64,000 nucleotides of DNA from Natrinema altunense (GCF_000731985.1 NZ_JNCS01000001.1:744001-808000), one strand, 5' to 3'; shown: positions 35,270 to 44,918, numbered from the stretch's first letter. Numbers and translations are program-made. Notes: generated from the letters alone by a model not told the origin.

Positions 35270-36331
35270 TCACTCCTCGAGCGGCAGGACCAGTGCATCG
35301 CCGTCCCGGTCGAACTCGGTCCCGAACGGTGCCGATAGCGTTCGCATCCGTTCGCGGACCCAGGCGGCGGCCGCCGGGCCGGCCTCGTGGACCGCACAGC
35401 CGTCGATTTCGGTCGGCTGCAATCGCAGTTCGACCGGTCGGCCGTCGTGTGTCACCGTGAGGACGAACAGGAAGCTCCGATCGTTGTGCACCTCCTTGTC
35501 GACCCGGTAGTCGTCGACGAAGTCGCCCGCGTCGTAGATGATCGGACTCCCGTCGTAATTTTCGACCCCCTGAACGACGTGGGCGCTGTGGCCGTGAATC
35601 ACGTCGACGCCGTTCTCGACCAACCAGCGGCCGAAATCCCGGAACGATTCCGGCGGCTCGGTGACCATGTTCGGCCCCCAGTGTAGCGAGGCGACCAGCA
35701 GGTCCGGGTTCGTCTCTCGGGCGCGCTCGAGCGCCTCGCGAACGCGCCGTCGCGTTGCCGAGTCATCGGTATCGATTTCGATTCGGGCCGTCCCCGGCGA
35801 ATCGTCGGCGGCCGCGTACTCCGGCGTGTTGTCCGTCAGCGAAACGAGCGCGATGTCGAGACCCTCGTCTCCCGTCGCCGGTGCCGCGTCCGACGCCGGG
35901 ACCGAGGGATCACCGGCCGCGTCCGCTTCGCTGATCGTCCGCACCGCCGGTGCGAGCGCCTCGTCGATCGTCGCTCCCGCACCCGTGTGGGCGATCCCGG
36001 CGTCGTCGAGCGCGTCGATCGTGTCCCGTAACGCCACTTCCTCGTAGTCGAGCACGTGGTTGTTCGCCAGCGCACAGATATCGACGCCGGCGCGCTCAAG
36101 GGCGGGGATCGCCCAGTCGGGATCGGCCCGGAAGTGAAACGGCCGGTGCGTCCGTTGCCACTGCCGTCCACGGGTCGAGAGCACGCACTCGAGGTTGATC
36201 ACGAGCCCGTCGAGGTCGCGAAGGCGCTCGAGGACGGTCCCCCAGACGGCGTCGACCGGCCGGTCGCGCTGGCGGTCGTCGACGAGCCGCCCGAGCATCA
36301 CGTCGCCCGTGAAGCCGATGCGGAGGGGCAT
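35270..36331 (-). CDS. CapA-family (poly-gamma-glutamate synthesis-like) metallophosphatase
   Basis: The 353-residue protein starts with IGFTGDVMLGRLVD and has INLECVLS, ALANNHVLDY, a SLHWGPNM segment and VIHGHSAHVVQGVE, which match the CapA/PgsA metallophosphoesterase domain. No capB or capC gene is adjacent, so it is not in a complete poly-gamma-glutamate operon. There is no obvious signal peptide, so the location is probably cytosolic. It is divergent from the MoaE gene. An upstream open extension was rejected. Confidence 0.88.
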   Translation of the reverse strand: MPLRIGFTGDVMLGRLVDDRQRDRPVDAVWGTVLERLRDLDGLVINLECVLSTRGRQWQRTHRPFHFRADPDWAIPALERAGVDICALANNHVLDYEEVALRDTIDALDDAGIAHTGAGATIDEALAPAVRTISEADAAGDPSVPASDAAPATGDEGLDIALVSLTDNTPEYAAADDSPGTARIEIDTDDSATRRRVREALERARETNPDLLVASLHWGPNMVTEPPESFRDFGRWLVENGVDVIHGHSAHVVQGVENYDGSPIIYDAGDFVDDYRVDKEVHNDRSFLFVLTVTHDGRPVELRLQPTEIDGCAVHEAGPAAAAWVRERMRTLSAPFGTEFDRDGDALVLPLEE

Positions 36332-36433
36332 ATGCGACGTTCGCCGTCCAGTTGCAAAACTCCGGGTCACGGTCGCCGACCGCGGTGCTTGCCCGGCGAC
36401 AGCTACAAAGTCCGACCCGACCATAGCTCGCAC

Positions 36434-37273
36434 ATGCACGTACTCGGCGTTCGCGAGGCGGGAGCCGACGACGGCGCGCTCGAGTCGGTCGTCGACCGGG
36501 TCGTCGATCGGCTCGCCGAGCGGGGACGCGTCGGCGTCGTCAGATACGATGCGACGATCGCTGACGGGACACGCGCGCGCGAATCGACGACGCTCGGGGG
36601 CGACGTCACCTACGACCTCGGCGTCGACGGCGACTGGACCGCGTCGGGGACGGGGATGTCCGTCGGCGACGCGCTCGAGAGCCTGGCGACCGACTGCGAG
36701 TACGCGGTCGTCGTCGGCGTCCCGTCCCTGCAGTACCCCTCGATCGCAGTGGGATCGGCCGCCGCTGCCGAACGCGAGGCGGGGGAGACGGTCATCGCTG
36801 CCGTCGACGGCCCCGGCGACCTCGACCTCGACGCCCTCGTCCCGGCCCTCGAGTCGGCCGAGCCCTACCAGAGCCTCGCGTCGCTGGTCGCTCGCGTCAA
36901 ACGATCGCCGCGGGCGGACCGGGCGGGCGCGATCGCGACGTTCACGGGCCGGGTCCGCGCGAAGGACAGCGCGGACGACGCTCCGACCCAGTACCTCGAG
37001 TTCGAGAAGTACGAGGGCGTCGCCGACGAGCGAATGGCGGCCCTCGAGACCGATCTCGAGACTCGGGACGGGGTATTCGAGGTCGAACTCTACCACCGGA
37101 CGGGGATCGTCGAGGACGGCGAGGACATCGTCTTCGTCGTCGTGCTCGCGGGCCACCGGGAGGAGGCGTTTCGGACCGTCGAGGACGGGATCAACCGGCT
37201 GAAAGACGAGGTCCCACTGTTCAAAAAGGAGGTAACGGTCGAGGACGAGTTCTGGGTCCACGACCGACCTTGA
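36434..37273 (+). CDS. moaE: molybdopterin synthase large subunit MoaE with N-terminal extension
   Basis: The 279-residue protein has a typical MoaE domain in about residues 150-275 (GAIATFTGRVR, YLEFEKYEGVADERM, HRTGIVEDGEDIVFVVVLAGHREEAF, PLFKKE with the catalytic Lys). Residues 1-150 form an additional domain with LGVREAGADDGALESVVDRV and DCEYAVVVGVPS, similar to MobB-like P-loop proteins but without an obvious Walker A. It would transfer sulfur from the MoaD-like protein SAMP1 to precursor Z in molybdopterin synthesis. This fusion is common in haloarchaea. Confidence 0.9.
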   Translation: MHVLGVREAGADDGALESVVDRVVDRLAERGRVGVVRYDATIADGTRARESTTLGGDVTYDLGVDGDWTASGTGMSVGDALESLATDCEYAVVVGVPSLQYPSIAVGSAAAAEREAGETVIAAVDGPGDLDLDALVPALESAEPYQSLASLVARVKRSPRADRAGAIATFTGRVRAKDSADDAPTQYLEFEKYEGVADERMAALETDLETRDGVFEVELYHRTGIVEDGEDIVFVVVLAGHREEAFRTVEDGINRLKDEVPLFKKEVTVEDEFWVHDRP

Positions 37274-37529
37274 TCGTTACGTTCTGCCAGCAGTGGCGTG
37301 CGATCATCGAAACGGTTGGGAAACACGATCGTAATCGAATCGAGTCGATTATGCGGATTATAATGTATTAGATCCGGTTTTAAAATGTCTCCGCCCCTCT
37401 CGTAGATCGATAAACAATCTCTTAATCGAGAATAAAACGTCTTTTACCCCCCAGATCGCTGAAGACAATCGAAACGCCGCTAATCATCCACCCTTTATAA
37501 CATATATCCCCACCAAGGGATGGCTGTCG
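37274..37529. other. AT-rich promoter region
   Basis: The 256 bp are unusually AT-rich for this genome, with repeated GATTAT/TTATAA stretches at about 37347-37386 and TTTTAAAATG at about 37378-37387. A clear TATA box, CCTTTATAA (37492-37500), lies about 30-37 nt upstream of the next ATG. No coding frame was found. Confidence 0.5.
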
Positions 37530-37769
37530 ATGAGCACGACAGCCCACTCCTCCACGGAAAGCAAGGAACGCCGCCTGAAACGCTACCTGCGCGATCGTGC
37601 CGAAGACGGTGAGATGTACTTCAAAGGCAAGTTCATCGCGGACGATGTCGGGATGTCCCCCAAGGAGATCGGCGCGATGATGGTCAAACTCTCGGACTCG
37701 GTCAACGACCTCGAGATCGAGAAGTGGTCGTACACGAGCGCGACCACGTGGCGTGTCGCACCCGCCTGA
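37530..37769 (+). CDS. small HTH-like haloarchaeal protein (DUF7123-type)
   Basis: The 79-residue protein is basic at the start (SKERRLKRYLRDRAEDGEMY), followed by a helix-turn-helix-like segment (FIADDVGMSPKEIGAMMVKL at about residues 35-54) and a strand rich in W/Y (LEIEKWSYTSATTWRV). It resembles a conserved haloarchaeal family of small putative regulators. The strong TATA box upstream implies high or conditional expression. Confidence 0.8.
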   Translation: MSTTAHSSTESKERRLKRYLRDRAEDGEMYFKGKFIADDVGMSPKEIGAMMVKLSDSVNDLEIEKWSYTSATTWRVAPA

Positions 37770-37985
37770 TCGGCGCGTTCGGCCCTCCCTGCGTGCGAAC
37801 GTCTCCCGAACCGCTCGGACGACGGTCCCCGCCTCCCGTGCCGGCACACCGACGTCGTCGGCACGACGCCCGCAGATATCTCCATACTACCGCGTCCCCT
37901 TTTCCGTTCGGTCCAGCCGGACAGATGAGAAACGGCCGGGCCTGCCGACGGCAGTCGATTTATACCTGCCGACGATGAACCTCGG

Positions 37986-39146
37986 ATGATGGAGGACATC
38001 GATCGGTCCGGATTCGGCACGGCGGGCCGCGACGGGCCCTCGCTCGAGGACGGGCCGCCGATCGATCGTATCGAGTCGGTGTTTGCGGTCTACGAGGTAC
38101 AGCGGGAAGACGGGCGGCTGGTGTACTACGGCGACCCGTTGACCCACCCGGAACGAGTGATGCGAGAGCTCTGGGCGGCGTTCCGCGAGCACGGCTACGA
38201 CGCCGAACTCGAGACGCGCCACGGCGAGTACGTGCTCGTCGCCGAACCGACCAGCGTCGGGATCGACGGGATACCGTGGACGAACCTCGTGCTCTTGCTC
38301 GCGACGGTGTGTTCGACGCTGTTCGCCGGCGCGTTCTGGTATCAGCTCGATCCGTTCGCGGACCCGGCTACAATCTGGCGGGCGTGGCCGTTTACTGCGG
38401 CGATTCTCGGTGTTCTCGGCGTTCACGAGATGGGCCACTACGTCATGAGTCGGTACCACCAGGTCGACGCCTCGTTACCCTACTTCATCCCGGTCCCAAC
38501 GCTCATCGGGACGATGGGTGCCGTGATCAAGATGAAAGGCCGAATGCCGGACCGGAAGGCGCTGTTCGATATCGGCGTCGCCGGGCCACTAGCCGGCCTC
38601 GTGGCCACGGTCGTCGTAACGGTCATCGGGCTCCACCTGCCGCCCGTGGCCGTCTCCGAGACGGTCGTGCAGAATCCCGACGCCATCCGGATCGAGTTGG
38701 GCTACCCGCCGTTACTCGAGTTGCTCGCGGCAGGGTTCGATCGACCGCTGTACCGGAACGATCCGACGATGGGAGTGAACCCGGTCGTCATCGGGGCCTG
38801 GGTCGGCATGTTCGTCACTTTCCTCAACCTGATTCCGGTGGGGCAACTCGACGGCGGCCACATCCTCCGGGCGATGGTGGGCGACTATCAGGAGACCATC
38901 GCAGCGCTCGTGCCGGGCGCGCTGTTCGCCCTCGCCGGCTACCTCTACTATTTTCGGGAGTACAGCATCAACACCGTCTTCGTCTGGATCCTCTGGGGGC
39001 TGTTGGCGACCCTGTTCGCGTCGATGGGAGCGGCAACCCCGATTCGGGACGATCAGCTCGGCTCCGGTCGACTCCTCCTCGGGATCCTCACGTTCGGGGT
39101 CGGTCTGCTCTGTTTCATGCCGGTTCCGGTCATGATCGTCGACTGA
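37986..39146 (+). CDS. site-2 protease family (M50) protein, short form
   Basis: The 386-residue membrane protein has a soluble N-terminal region (residues 1-95), then about six to seven hydrophobic helices. The zinc motif HEMGH is at residues 147-151 and the second motif is NLIPVGQLDGGH. No PDZ insert is present, unlike the longer paralogue at 30723-32567. It is likely an intramembrane protease of unknown substrate. A second ATG immediately follows the first. Confidence 0.9.
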   Translation: MMEDIDRSGFGTAGRDGPSLEDGPPIDRIESVFAVYEVQREDGRLVYYGDPLTHPERVMRELWAAFREHGYDAELETRHGEYVLVAEPTSVGIDGIPWTNLVLLLATVCSTLFAGAFWYQLDPFADPATIWRAWPFTAAILGVLGVHEMGHYVMSRYHQVDASLPYFIPVPTLIGTMGAVIKMKGRMPDRKALFDIGVAGPLAGLVATVVVTVIGLHLPPVAVSETVVQNPDAIRIELGYPPLLELLAAGFDRPLYRNDPTMGVNPVVIGAWVGMFVTFLNLIPVGQLDGGHILRAMVGDYQETIAALVPGALFALAGYLYYFREYSINTVFVWILWGLLATLFASMGAATPIRDDQLGSGRLLLGILTFGVGLLCFMPVPVMIVD

Positions 39147-39186
39147 GCGGTGCTCGATCCCCGACTCGAGTCGGTCCGCGGCTGGA

Positions 39187-40065
39187 CTATCCGTGCGTGT
39201 AACCGCGATCCGCAAGCGCCTCGCCGTCCATGGTTATTCCGTCGGCGGCATCGCGAACCGACCCGACCACTGACAGCGGGACATCGGCCGCCTCCCGGAC
39301 CGCCGGAAGCGCGTCTTCGGGGAGCGTCGCGACGAGTTCGAAGTCCTCGCCGAACGTCGTCGCGACCTCGAGCGCGTCCTCGTCACCGTCGGTGACGTCG
39401 TGGACGGCATCGGCGATCGGAACCCGGTCGGCGTCGATCGCGAAGCCGCAGTCGCTGGCCTCGGCGAGCTGGTGGAGCGAGCGGGCGAGTCCGTCGCTCG
39501 AGTCCATCATCGCGTTCGTGTGGGCTGCGAGCGCCCGGCCCGTCGCGATTCGGGGCGTGAACCGAAAGAGGTCGTTCGCCCGGTCGATGTGGCCCCGATC
39601 GAACAACCGGAGCGCGGCCCCGCTGCGGCCGAGCGTCCCGGTCACGCAGACGACATCGCCGGGACGGGCTCCGCTCCGGCGAACGGGGTCGGCAGTGCGG
39701 CCGATCGCGGTCGTCGACACGGTAAACTCGTCGTGGCCGTCGAGGTCGCCGCCGACGTACTCGGCACCGACGTGCTCACAGACATCCCTCGCGCCGCGAA
39801 CGAAGGTGAGCAGTTCGTCCCGGTCGAAGGTCGGCGCGGCGTAGGCGGCGACTGCGGCCGTGGCCGATCCGCCCATCGCCGCGATGTCGGAGAGGGACGC
39901 GCCGACGGCGCGCCAGCCGGCCGTGTAGCGGGTCGTTCCGTCCGGGAAATCGGTCCGGTCGTGGAGCATGTCGGTCGTCACGACCAGCCCGTCGACGATC
40001 GCCGCGTCGTCGCCGGCCGCCGCGAGTTCGTCCGAAAGGAGCCGCAGGGCGGCGCGTTCGTCCAT
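39187..40065 (-). CDS. thiL: thiamine-monophosphate kinase
   Basis: The 292-residue protein matches ThiL: an N-terminal GDDAAIVDGLVVTTDML segment with the Mg-binding Asp residues, DIAAMGG and GGDL/TVS motifs, an NAMMDSSDGLARSL segment and a late FGEDFELV motif. It phosphorylates thiamine monophosphate to the diphosphate cofactor. The ATG at 40065 is supported by the family start; the 18-residue in-frame extension upstream was discounted. It is convergent with the site-2 protease gene. Confidence 0.93.
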   Translation of the reverse strand: MDERAALRLLSDELAAAGDDAAIVDGLVVTTDMLHDRTDFPDGTTRYTAGWRAVGASLSDIAAMGGSATAAVAAYAAPTFDRDELLTFVRGARDVCEHVGAEYVGGDLDGHDEFTVSTTAIGRTADPVRRSGARPGDVVCVTGTLGRSGAALRLFDRGHIDRANDLFRFTPRIATGRALAAHTNAMMDSSDGLARSLHQLAEASDCGFAIDADRVPIADAVHDVTDGDEDALEVATTFGEDFELVATLPEDALPAVREAADVPLSVVGSVRDAADGITMDGEALADRGYTHG

Positions 40066-40162
40066 ACCTCCCGTTTCGACTCGAGGGCGAAAAACGGACC
40101 GGGCTGCCGTCGGCTGCACAGATACGATGGTCTTAAATGCCGCGGACGGAAATCACACGCCA

Positions 40163-40618
40163 ATGGCTACGATGTACGACGTTCCGGCGGACGACCTCAT
40201 CGAGGCGCTCGCCGACGATCTCGCGGATCGACTCGAGGAACCGGAGTGGGGCGCGTTCGCCAAGAGCGGCGTCGACAAGGAACTTCCCCCGGAACAGGAC
40301 GACTTCTGGGCGACCCGCGCCGCGAGTCTCCTGCGCAAGGTCGCCGACCGCGGTCCCGTCGGCGTCGAGCGACTCTCGACGGAGTACGGCGGCGCGAAGG
40401 GCGGCTCCAACCGCTACCGGGTCGCGCCCGACAAACGCGCGGACGGCTCGAAGAACCTGATCCGGACCATCCTCCAGCAACTCGAGGACGAGGATCTCGT
40501 CGAGACCGCCGAGGGCGAGGGTCGTCGGATCACCGCCGAGGGACAGAGCCTGCTCGACGACACCGCCGGTCAGGTGCTCGACGAACTCGACCGTCCGGAA
40601 CTCGAGCGATACGCGTAA
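40163..40618 (+). CDS. rps19e: 30S ribosomal protein S19e
   Basis: The 151-residue protein has the S19e core: DVPADDLIEALADDL at the start, DDFWATRAASLLRKVADRGPVG, GGAKGGSNRY and LIRTILQQLEDEDLV. It is an archaeal/eukaryal small-subunit protein, made acidic here as usual for halophiles. A TATA element CTTAAATG (40132-40139) lies about 25-30 nt before the ATG, indicating a leaderless transcript. The PDCD5-like gene follows. Confidence 0.96.
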   Translation: MATMYDVPADDLIEALADDLADRLEEPEWGAFAKSGVDKELPPEQDDFWATRAASLLRKVADRGPVGVERLSTEYGGAKGGSNRYRVAPDKRADGSKNLIRTILQQLEDEDLVETAEGEGRRITAEGQSLLDDTAGQVLDELDRPELERYA

Positions 40619-40686
40619 TCGACGATTCCAGTTTTCGTGTCGGGTTCACCGCCCAGAGCCATCGCTCCCGTCGTCCGTAATCATTT

Positions 40687-40700
40687 TCCGGCATGCCGGA
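40687..40700. promoter_or_regulatory. perfect palindrome before the PDCD5 gene
   Basis: TCCGGCATGCCGGA is a perfect 14-bp palindrome 17 nt upstream of the PDCD5 start. It could be an operator or a short mRNA hairpin; its GC-rich content makes chance occurrence possible. Confidence 0.3.
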
Positions 40701-40716
40701 CAAGTACGGTATAACT

Positions 40717-41064
40717 ATGAGTGGTTCACCTGACGAGGAAAAACTCGAGGAGCTCCGACAGAAGAAAATGGAGCAGCTACAGGACCGCGCCGAGTCCCAG
40801 GGCGAGGGCGGCCAGGAAGCGGCCCAGCAGCAGGCCGAGGCCCAGAAGAAAGCCGTGTTGCGCCAGCACCTGACCGACGACGCCCGCAAGCGGCTCAACA
40901 CGGTCAAGATGAGCAAGCCCCAGTTCGGCGAGCAAGTCGAGCGCCAGGTCGTCAGCCTCGCCCGGAGCGGCCGCATTCAGGGCAAGATCGACGACGCCAA
41001 GATGAAACAGCTCCTCAAGGAGCTGAAACCCGACTCGCAGAGCTTCGACATTCAGCGCCGGTAA
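40717..41064 (+). CDS. PDCD5-family DNA-binding protein
   Basis: The 115-residue protein is a helical bundle of the PDCD5/TFAR19 family ([51 protein letters not shown]-type end). Archaeal members bind double-stranded DNA and occur next to S19e and L39e/L31e ribosomal genes. The ATG at 40717 fits the family start (MSGSPDEE); the in-frame ATG at 40693 lies inside the palindrome. The stop overlaps the next ATG (TAATG), coupling translation. Confidence 0.92.
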   Translation: MSGSPDEEKLEELRQKKMEQLQDRAESQGEGGQEAAQQQAEAQKKAVLRQHLTDDARKRLNTVKMSKPQFGEQVERQVVSLARSGRIQGKIDDAKMKQLLKELKPDSQSFDIQRR

Positions 41065-41654
41065 TGGAGCTCGGACTGCTCTACAGCGGCGGCAAGGACT
41101 CGACGCTGGCCGCACTCTTGCTCGAGGAGTTTTACGACGTGACGCTGCTGACGGCCCACTTCGGCGTCAGCGACGACTGGCAACACGCCCGCGAGACGGC
41201 CGCGGCCGCCGGCTTCGCGTTCGAACGGCTCGAGTGTGACCCGGAGGTCGCCCGCGACGCCGTCAACCGGATTCGCGAGGACGGCTATCCGCGCAACGGC
41301 ATTCAGTTGGTTCACCAGCACGCCCTCGAGCGACTCGCGGCCCTGGAGTTCGATGCCGTCGCGGACGGAACCCGCCGCGACGACCGCGTCCCGACGGTTT
41401 CGCGGGCACAAGCACAGAGTCTCGAGGACCGACACGATGTCGACTACATCGCGCCGCTGTCGGGGTTCGGTCGGTCGGCCGTGGATCGGCTGGTCGAGGC
41501 GCGACTGGACGTGACCGTCGGCCCGAGCGAGGAGATCGAGCGGGCGGATTACGAGGCCGAACTCCGCGCGCTCATCGCCGACGAGGACGGACCGGCGGCG
41601 ATCGCGGACTACTTCCCCGATCACGAACAGACGTACGTGACCAACGTCCGGTAG
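41064..41654 (+). CDS. PP-loop (adenine nucleotide alpha-hydrolase superfamily) protein
   Basis: The 196-residue protein starts with GLLYSGGKDSTLAALLL, the PP-loop motif of N-type ATP pyrophosphatases such as tRNA-modifying enzymes and diphthine-ammonia ligase. A segment DGTRRDDRVPTVSRAQAQSL probably belongs to the substrate region. No zinc-binding Cys are seen, so it differs from TtuA/Ncs6 types. Its start overlaps the stop of the PDCD5 gene by 1 nt. A translation-related role is likely from context, but the substrate is unknown. Confidence 0.85.
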   Translation: MELGLLYSGGKDSTLAALLLEEFYDVTLLTAHFGVSDDWQHARETAAAAGFAFERLECDPEVARDAVNRIREDGYPRNGIQLVHQHALERLAALEFDAVADGTRRDDRVPTVSRAQAQSLEDRHDVDYIAPLSGFGRSAVDRLVEARLDVTVGPSEEIERADYEAELRALIADEDGPAAIADYFPDHEQTYVTNVR

Positions 41655-41790
41655 CGACTCGGGAACCCGTGTCCGGGTCGAGACCAGTGTCATCGACCCC
41701 GATTGCGGATTGGGGCCTACCGCGAACCCGGGGTCGGACGACCGCCCCCGAACGAAAGGATAGAAGTTCGCCGTCCCCGAACGGGTTTCC

Positions 41791-43089
41791 ATGTACGACC
41801 GGATCAAGGGCTTTCGTGACTTCTACCCCGGCGAGATGTCCGCCAGGCGGGCGGCGATCGACGTGTTGGAGGACACGGCCCGCGAGTACGGGTTCCGCGA
41901 GATCGGGACCCCGGCGCTGGAGCGCGCCGAGATGTGGACCGACAAGAGCGGCGACGACATCGTCGACGAACTCTACGCGTTCGAGGACCAGAGCGGCCGC
42001 CACGTCACGTTGACGCCGGAACTCACCCCGACCGTCGCCCGGATGGTCGTCGCGAAACAACAGGAGCTGTCGAAGCCGATCAAGTGGGTCTCGACGCGCC
42101 CGTTCTGGCGCTACGAGCAGGTCCAGCAGGGTCGCTACCGCGAGTTCTATCAGACCAACGTCGACATCTTCGGCTCTGCCGAGCCCGAGGCCGACGCCGA
42201 AATCCTCGCGTGGGCCGCCGACGCCCTGACCGGACTGGGACTCACCGGCGACCACTTCGAGTTCCGGATCTCCCACCGGGACATCCTCGGGGGCGTCCTC
42301 GAGAGCTACGAGACCGAGGTCGACACGGAGGCGGCGATCCGCGCGGTCGACAAATCGGACAAGCTCTCGCGAGCGGAGTACCACGATCTGCTGATCGACG
42401 CCGGACTGACCGCCGAGCAGGCCGCCGAGTTCGGCGATCTCATCGCGGGCGGGGACCTCGACGAAGTCGAGGCGTTCGCGAACACCGAGCGCGTGACGGC
42501 AGCGGTCGAGAATCTACGGAACGTCCTTGATGCGGCCGCGGACTTCGGTGCTCGAGAGTACTGTACGATCTCGCTCGAGACGGCCCGTGGGCTGGACTAC
42601 TACACCGGCGTCGTCTTCGAGTGTTTCGACTCGGCGGGCGAGGTCTCGCGGTCGATCTTCGGGGGCGGCCGCTACGACGACCTGATCGAGAGCTTCGGCG
42701 GGCAGCCGACGCCCGCAGTCGGCGTCGCACCGGGGCACGCGACGCTGTCGCTGCTCTGCCAGCGAGCGGGCGTCTGGCCCGCGGAGTCGGTGACGACCGA
42801 TTACTACGTCCTCCAGATCGGGGACACGCGCTCGGAGGCGGCCCGGATCGTTCACGAACTCCGCGACCGGGGCCACGTCGTCGAGACCGACATCGCCGGT
42901 CGGTCGTTCGGTGCACAGCTCGATTACGCCGACTCGATCAACGCCGAGACCGTCGTCATCGTCGGCGAGCAGGACCTCGCGAACGACGAGGTAACGATCA
43001 AGGACATGGCATCGGGCGACCAGACGCAACTCCCAGTCGACGAGTTCCCGGGCGATCTCGAGCGGCCGACGTTCGAGGACTTCGACTGA
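41791..43089 (+). CDS. hisS: histidyl-tRNA synthetase
   Basis: The 432-residue class II enzyme has motif 1 around FREIGTPALERAEMW, motif 2 near STRPFWRYEQVQQGRYREFYQ, the HisRS-specific GLDYYTGVVFE (His A) and GGGRYDDLIESFGG segments, and motif 3 in PAVGVAPGHATL. The C-terminal 100 residues form the anticodon-binding domain. It charges tRNA-His. The ATG at 41791 is the family start. Confidence 0.96.
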   Translation: MYDRIKGFRDFYPGEMSARRAAIDVLEDTAREYGFREIGTPALERAEMWTDKSGDDIVDELYAFEDQSGRHVTLTPELTPTVARMVVAKQQELSKPIKWVSTRPFWRYEQVQQGRYREFYQTNVDIFGSAEPEADAEILAWAADALTGLGLTGDHFEFRISHRDILGGVLESYETEVDTEAAIRAVDKSDKLSRAEYHDLLIDAGLTAEQAAEFGDLIAGGDLDEVEAFANTERVTAAVENLRNVLDAAADFGAREYCTISLETARGLDYYTGVVFECFDSAGEVSRSIFGGGRYDDLIESFGGQPTPAVGVAPGHATLSLLCQRAGVWPAESVTTDYYVLQIGDTRSEAARIVHELRDRGHVVETDIAGRSFGAQLDYADSINAETVVIVGEQDLANDEVTIKDMASGDQTQLPVDEFPGDLERPTFEDFD

Positions 43090-43090
43090 G

Positions 43091-43315
43091 TCACTCGAGG
43101 CCGGGATTCGACTCCGACGCCGAGGGTCGTTCCGTCCGCTCGTCCGACGCCCGCTCGTCACCGCGGTCCGCGAGGCGCTCGCCCGCGTCGGACCGCTCGA
43201 CCGGCGAGTGACCGGTCTCGACGAAGTGGTCGATCATCGCCGGGCTGAGTTCGCTCGTCTCGGTCCCGTCGGTCCGGCACTGCCACTCGCACTCACCGCA
43301 GTACGCGCTCGGCAC
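43091..43315 (-). CDS. small Cys-containing hypothetical protein
   Basis: The 74-residue protein begins YCGECEWQCRTDG with three Cys in the first 13 residues, then a His-containing helix (MIDHFVETGHSPVER), forming a possible zinc-finger-like C-x2-C ... H motif, and an acidic/Ser tail. Similar small haloarchaeal proteins are widespread. It lies 1 nt after the end of hisS on the opposite strand. Confidence 0.6.
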   Translation of the reverse strand: MPSAYCGECEWQCRTDGTETSELSPAMIDHFVETGHSPVERSDAGERLADRGDERASDERTERPSASESNPGLE

Positions 43316-43439
43316 GCGTCGTCCCTCGAACGGCGCTCTAATGAACGATGGGGTTCACAGTGGGGTGACTTACGAGCCGGTCCACTGAATCCCCTCCGCA
43401 GGTCCCACCATTAACTACGGCGACGATGTACCTCGCCCG

Positions 43440-44918
43440 ATGGCCGACGCCGACACCCGTCCGAACGTCCTCCTCGTCCTCACCGATCAGGAGCGATACG
43501 ACTGTAGCGCACCCGCGGGACCGCCGGTCGAGACCCCGGCGATCGACTCGCTCTCGAGCGACGGGACCCGGTTCGATCGAGCGTTCACGCCGATCAGTAT
43601 CTGCTCGAGCGCCCGCGCCTCGCTGCTGACCGGGCAGTTCCCCCACGGCCACGGCATGTTGAACAATTGCCACGAGCCGGACGCCATCCAGCCGAACCTG
43701 CCCGCGGACCTCCCGACGTTCTCGGAGGAACTCGTCGCGGCGGGCTACGACCTCACCTATACGGGGAAGTGGCACGCCGGCCGCGATCAGACCCCCGCCG
43801 ACTTCGGCTTCTCGTATCTGGGCGGCAGCGACGACCACCACGACGACATCGACGCGGCGTTCCGCGAGTACCGCGAAGAGTGTGGCGTCCCCGTCGACGA
43901 GGCCGAACTCGAGGCGGCGCTATACACGGGCGACGATCCGAGAGACGGCTCCGACGGGACGCTCGTCGCCGCGAAGACAGCAGTCGACGTTGAGGACACG
44001 CGAGCCTACTTTCTCACGGAGCGGACGATCGACGCTATCGAGGCCCACGCCGACGGCGACAAAGACGGCCCGTTCTTCCACCGGACGGACTTCTACGGCC
44101 CGCACCACCCCTACGTCGTCCCGGACCCGTACGCGTCGCTGTACGATCCCGATGAGATCGACCCGCCCGCGAGCTACGCGGAGACCTACGACGGGAAACC
44201 ACAGGTCCACGAGAACTACCTCGCCTATCGCGGCGTGACCGACTTCGACTGGGACACGTGGGCCGAAGCGATCGCGAAGTACTGGGGGTTCGTCACGCTG
44301 ATCGACCACCAACTCGAACGAATCCTCGAGACCCTCGACGAACGGGGACTCGCCGGGGAAACGGTCGTGGTCCACGCCTCCGATCACGGCGATTTCGCCG
44401 GCAGCCACCGCCAGTTCAACAAGGGGCCCCTGATGTACGACGACACCTACCGGATTCCGCTACAGATTCGCTGGCCGGGAGTCACCGACGGCGGCGCAAC
44501 CTGTTCCCTCCCGGTCCACCTCCACGACCTCGCGGCGACCTTCCTCGAACTAGCGGACGTGCCGGCCCCCGACAGTTTCGACTCCCGGAGCCTCGTTCCG
44601 GTGCTCGAGAACAGCGGCGAACCGCCCGAAAGCGACGACTGGCGTGACTCGACGTTCGCCCAGTATCACGGCGACGAGTTCGGCCTCTACAGCCAGCGGA
44701 TGGTCCGCACTGACCGCTACAAGTACGTCTACAACGGCCCCGATATCGACGAACTGTACGACCTCGAAGCCGACCCGGCGGAACTACAAAACCTGATCGA
44801 CCACCCTGCATACGTCGACGTGCGGCGAAACATGCGGAACCGACTGGTCGAGTGGATGGACGAGACCGCCGATCCGAACCGCGTCTGGGTGACGGACGCA
44901 CTCGAGACGGCCTCATAG
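43440..44918 (+). CDS. sulfatase-family hydrolase with variant active-site motif
   Basis: The 492-residue protein has the alkaline-phosphatase-superfamily sulfatase domain: VLLVLTDQERYDC near residue 10-22 (metal Asp), the catalytic-cysteine region ICSSARASLLTG at 54-65, YTGKWHAG, and VVVHASDHGDFAGSHRQFNKGP. The canonical motif is C-x-P-x-R; here Cys55 is kept but the Pro position is Ser (CSSAR), which may affect conversion to formylglycine. It has no signal peptide, so it is probably cytosolic, and no partner genes are nearby. Confidence 0.88.
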   Translation: MADADTRPNVLLVLTDQERYDCSAPAGPPVETPAIDSLSSDGTRFDRAFTPISICSSARASLLTGQFPHGHGMLNNCHEPDAIQPNLPADLPTFSEELVAAGYDLTYTGKWHAGRDQTPADFGFSYLGGSDDHHDDIDAAFREYREECGVPVDEAELEAALYTGDDPRDGSDGTLVAAKTAVDVEDTRAYFLTERTIDAIEAHADGDKDGPFFHRTDFYGPHHPYVVPDPYASLYDPDEIDPPASYAETYDGKPQVHENYLAYRGVTDFDWDTWAEAIAKYWGFVTLIDHQLERILETLDERGLAGETVVVHASDHGDFAGSHRQFNKGPLMYDDTYRIPLQIRWPGVTDGGATCSLPVHLHDLAATFLELADVPAPDSFDSRSLVPVLENSGEPPESDDWRDSTFAQYHGDEFGLYSQRMVRTDRYKYVYNGPDIDELYDLEADPAELQNLIDHPAYVDVRRNMRNRLVEWMDETADPNRVWVTDALETAS

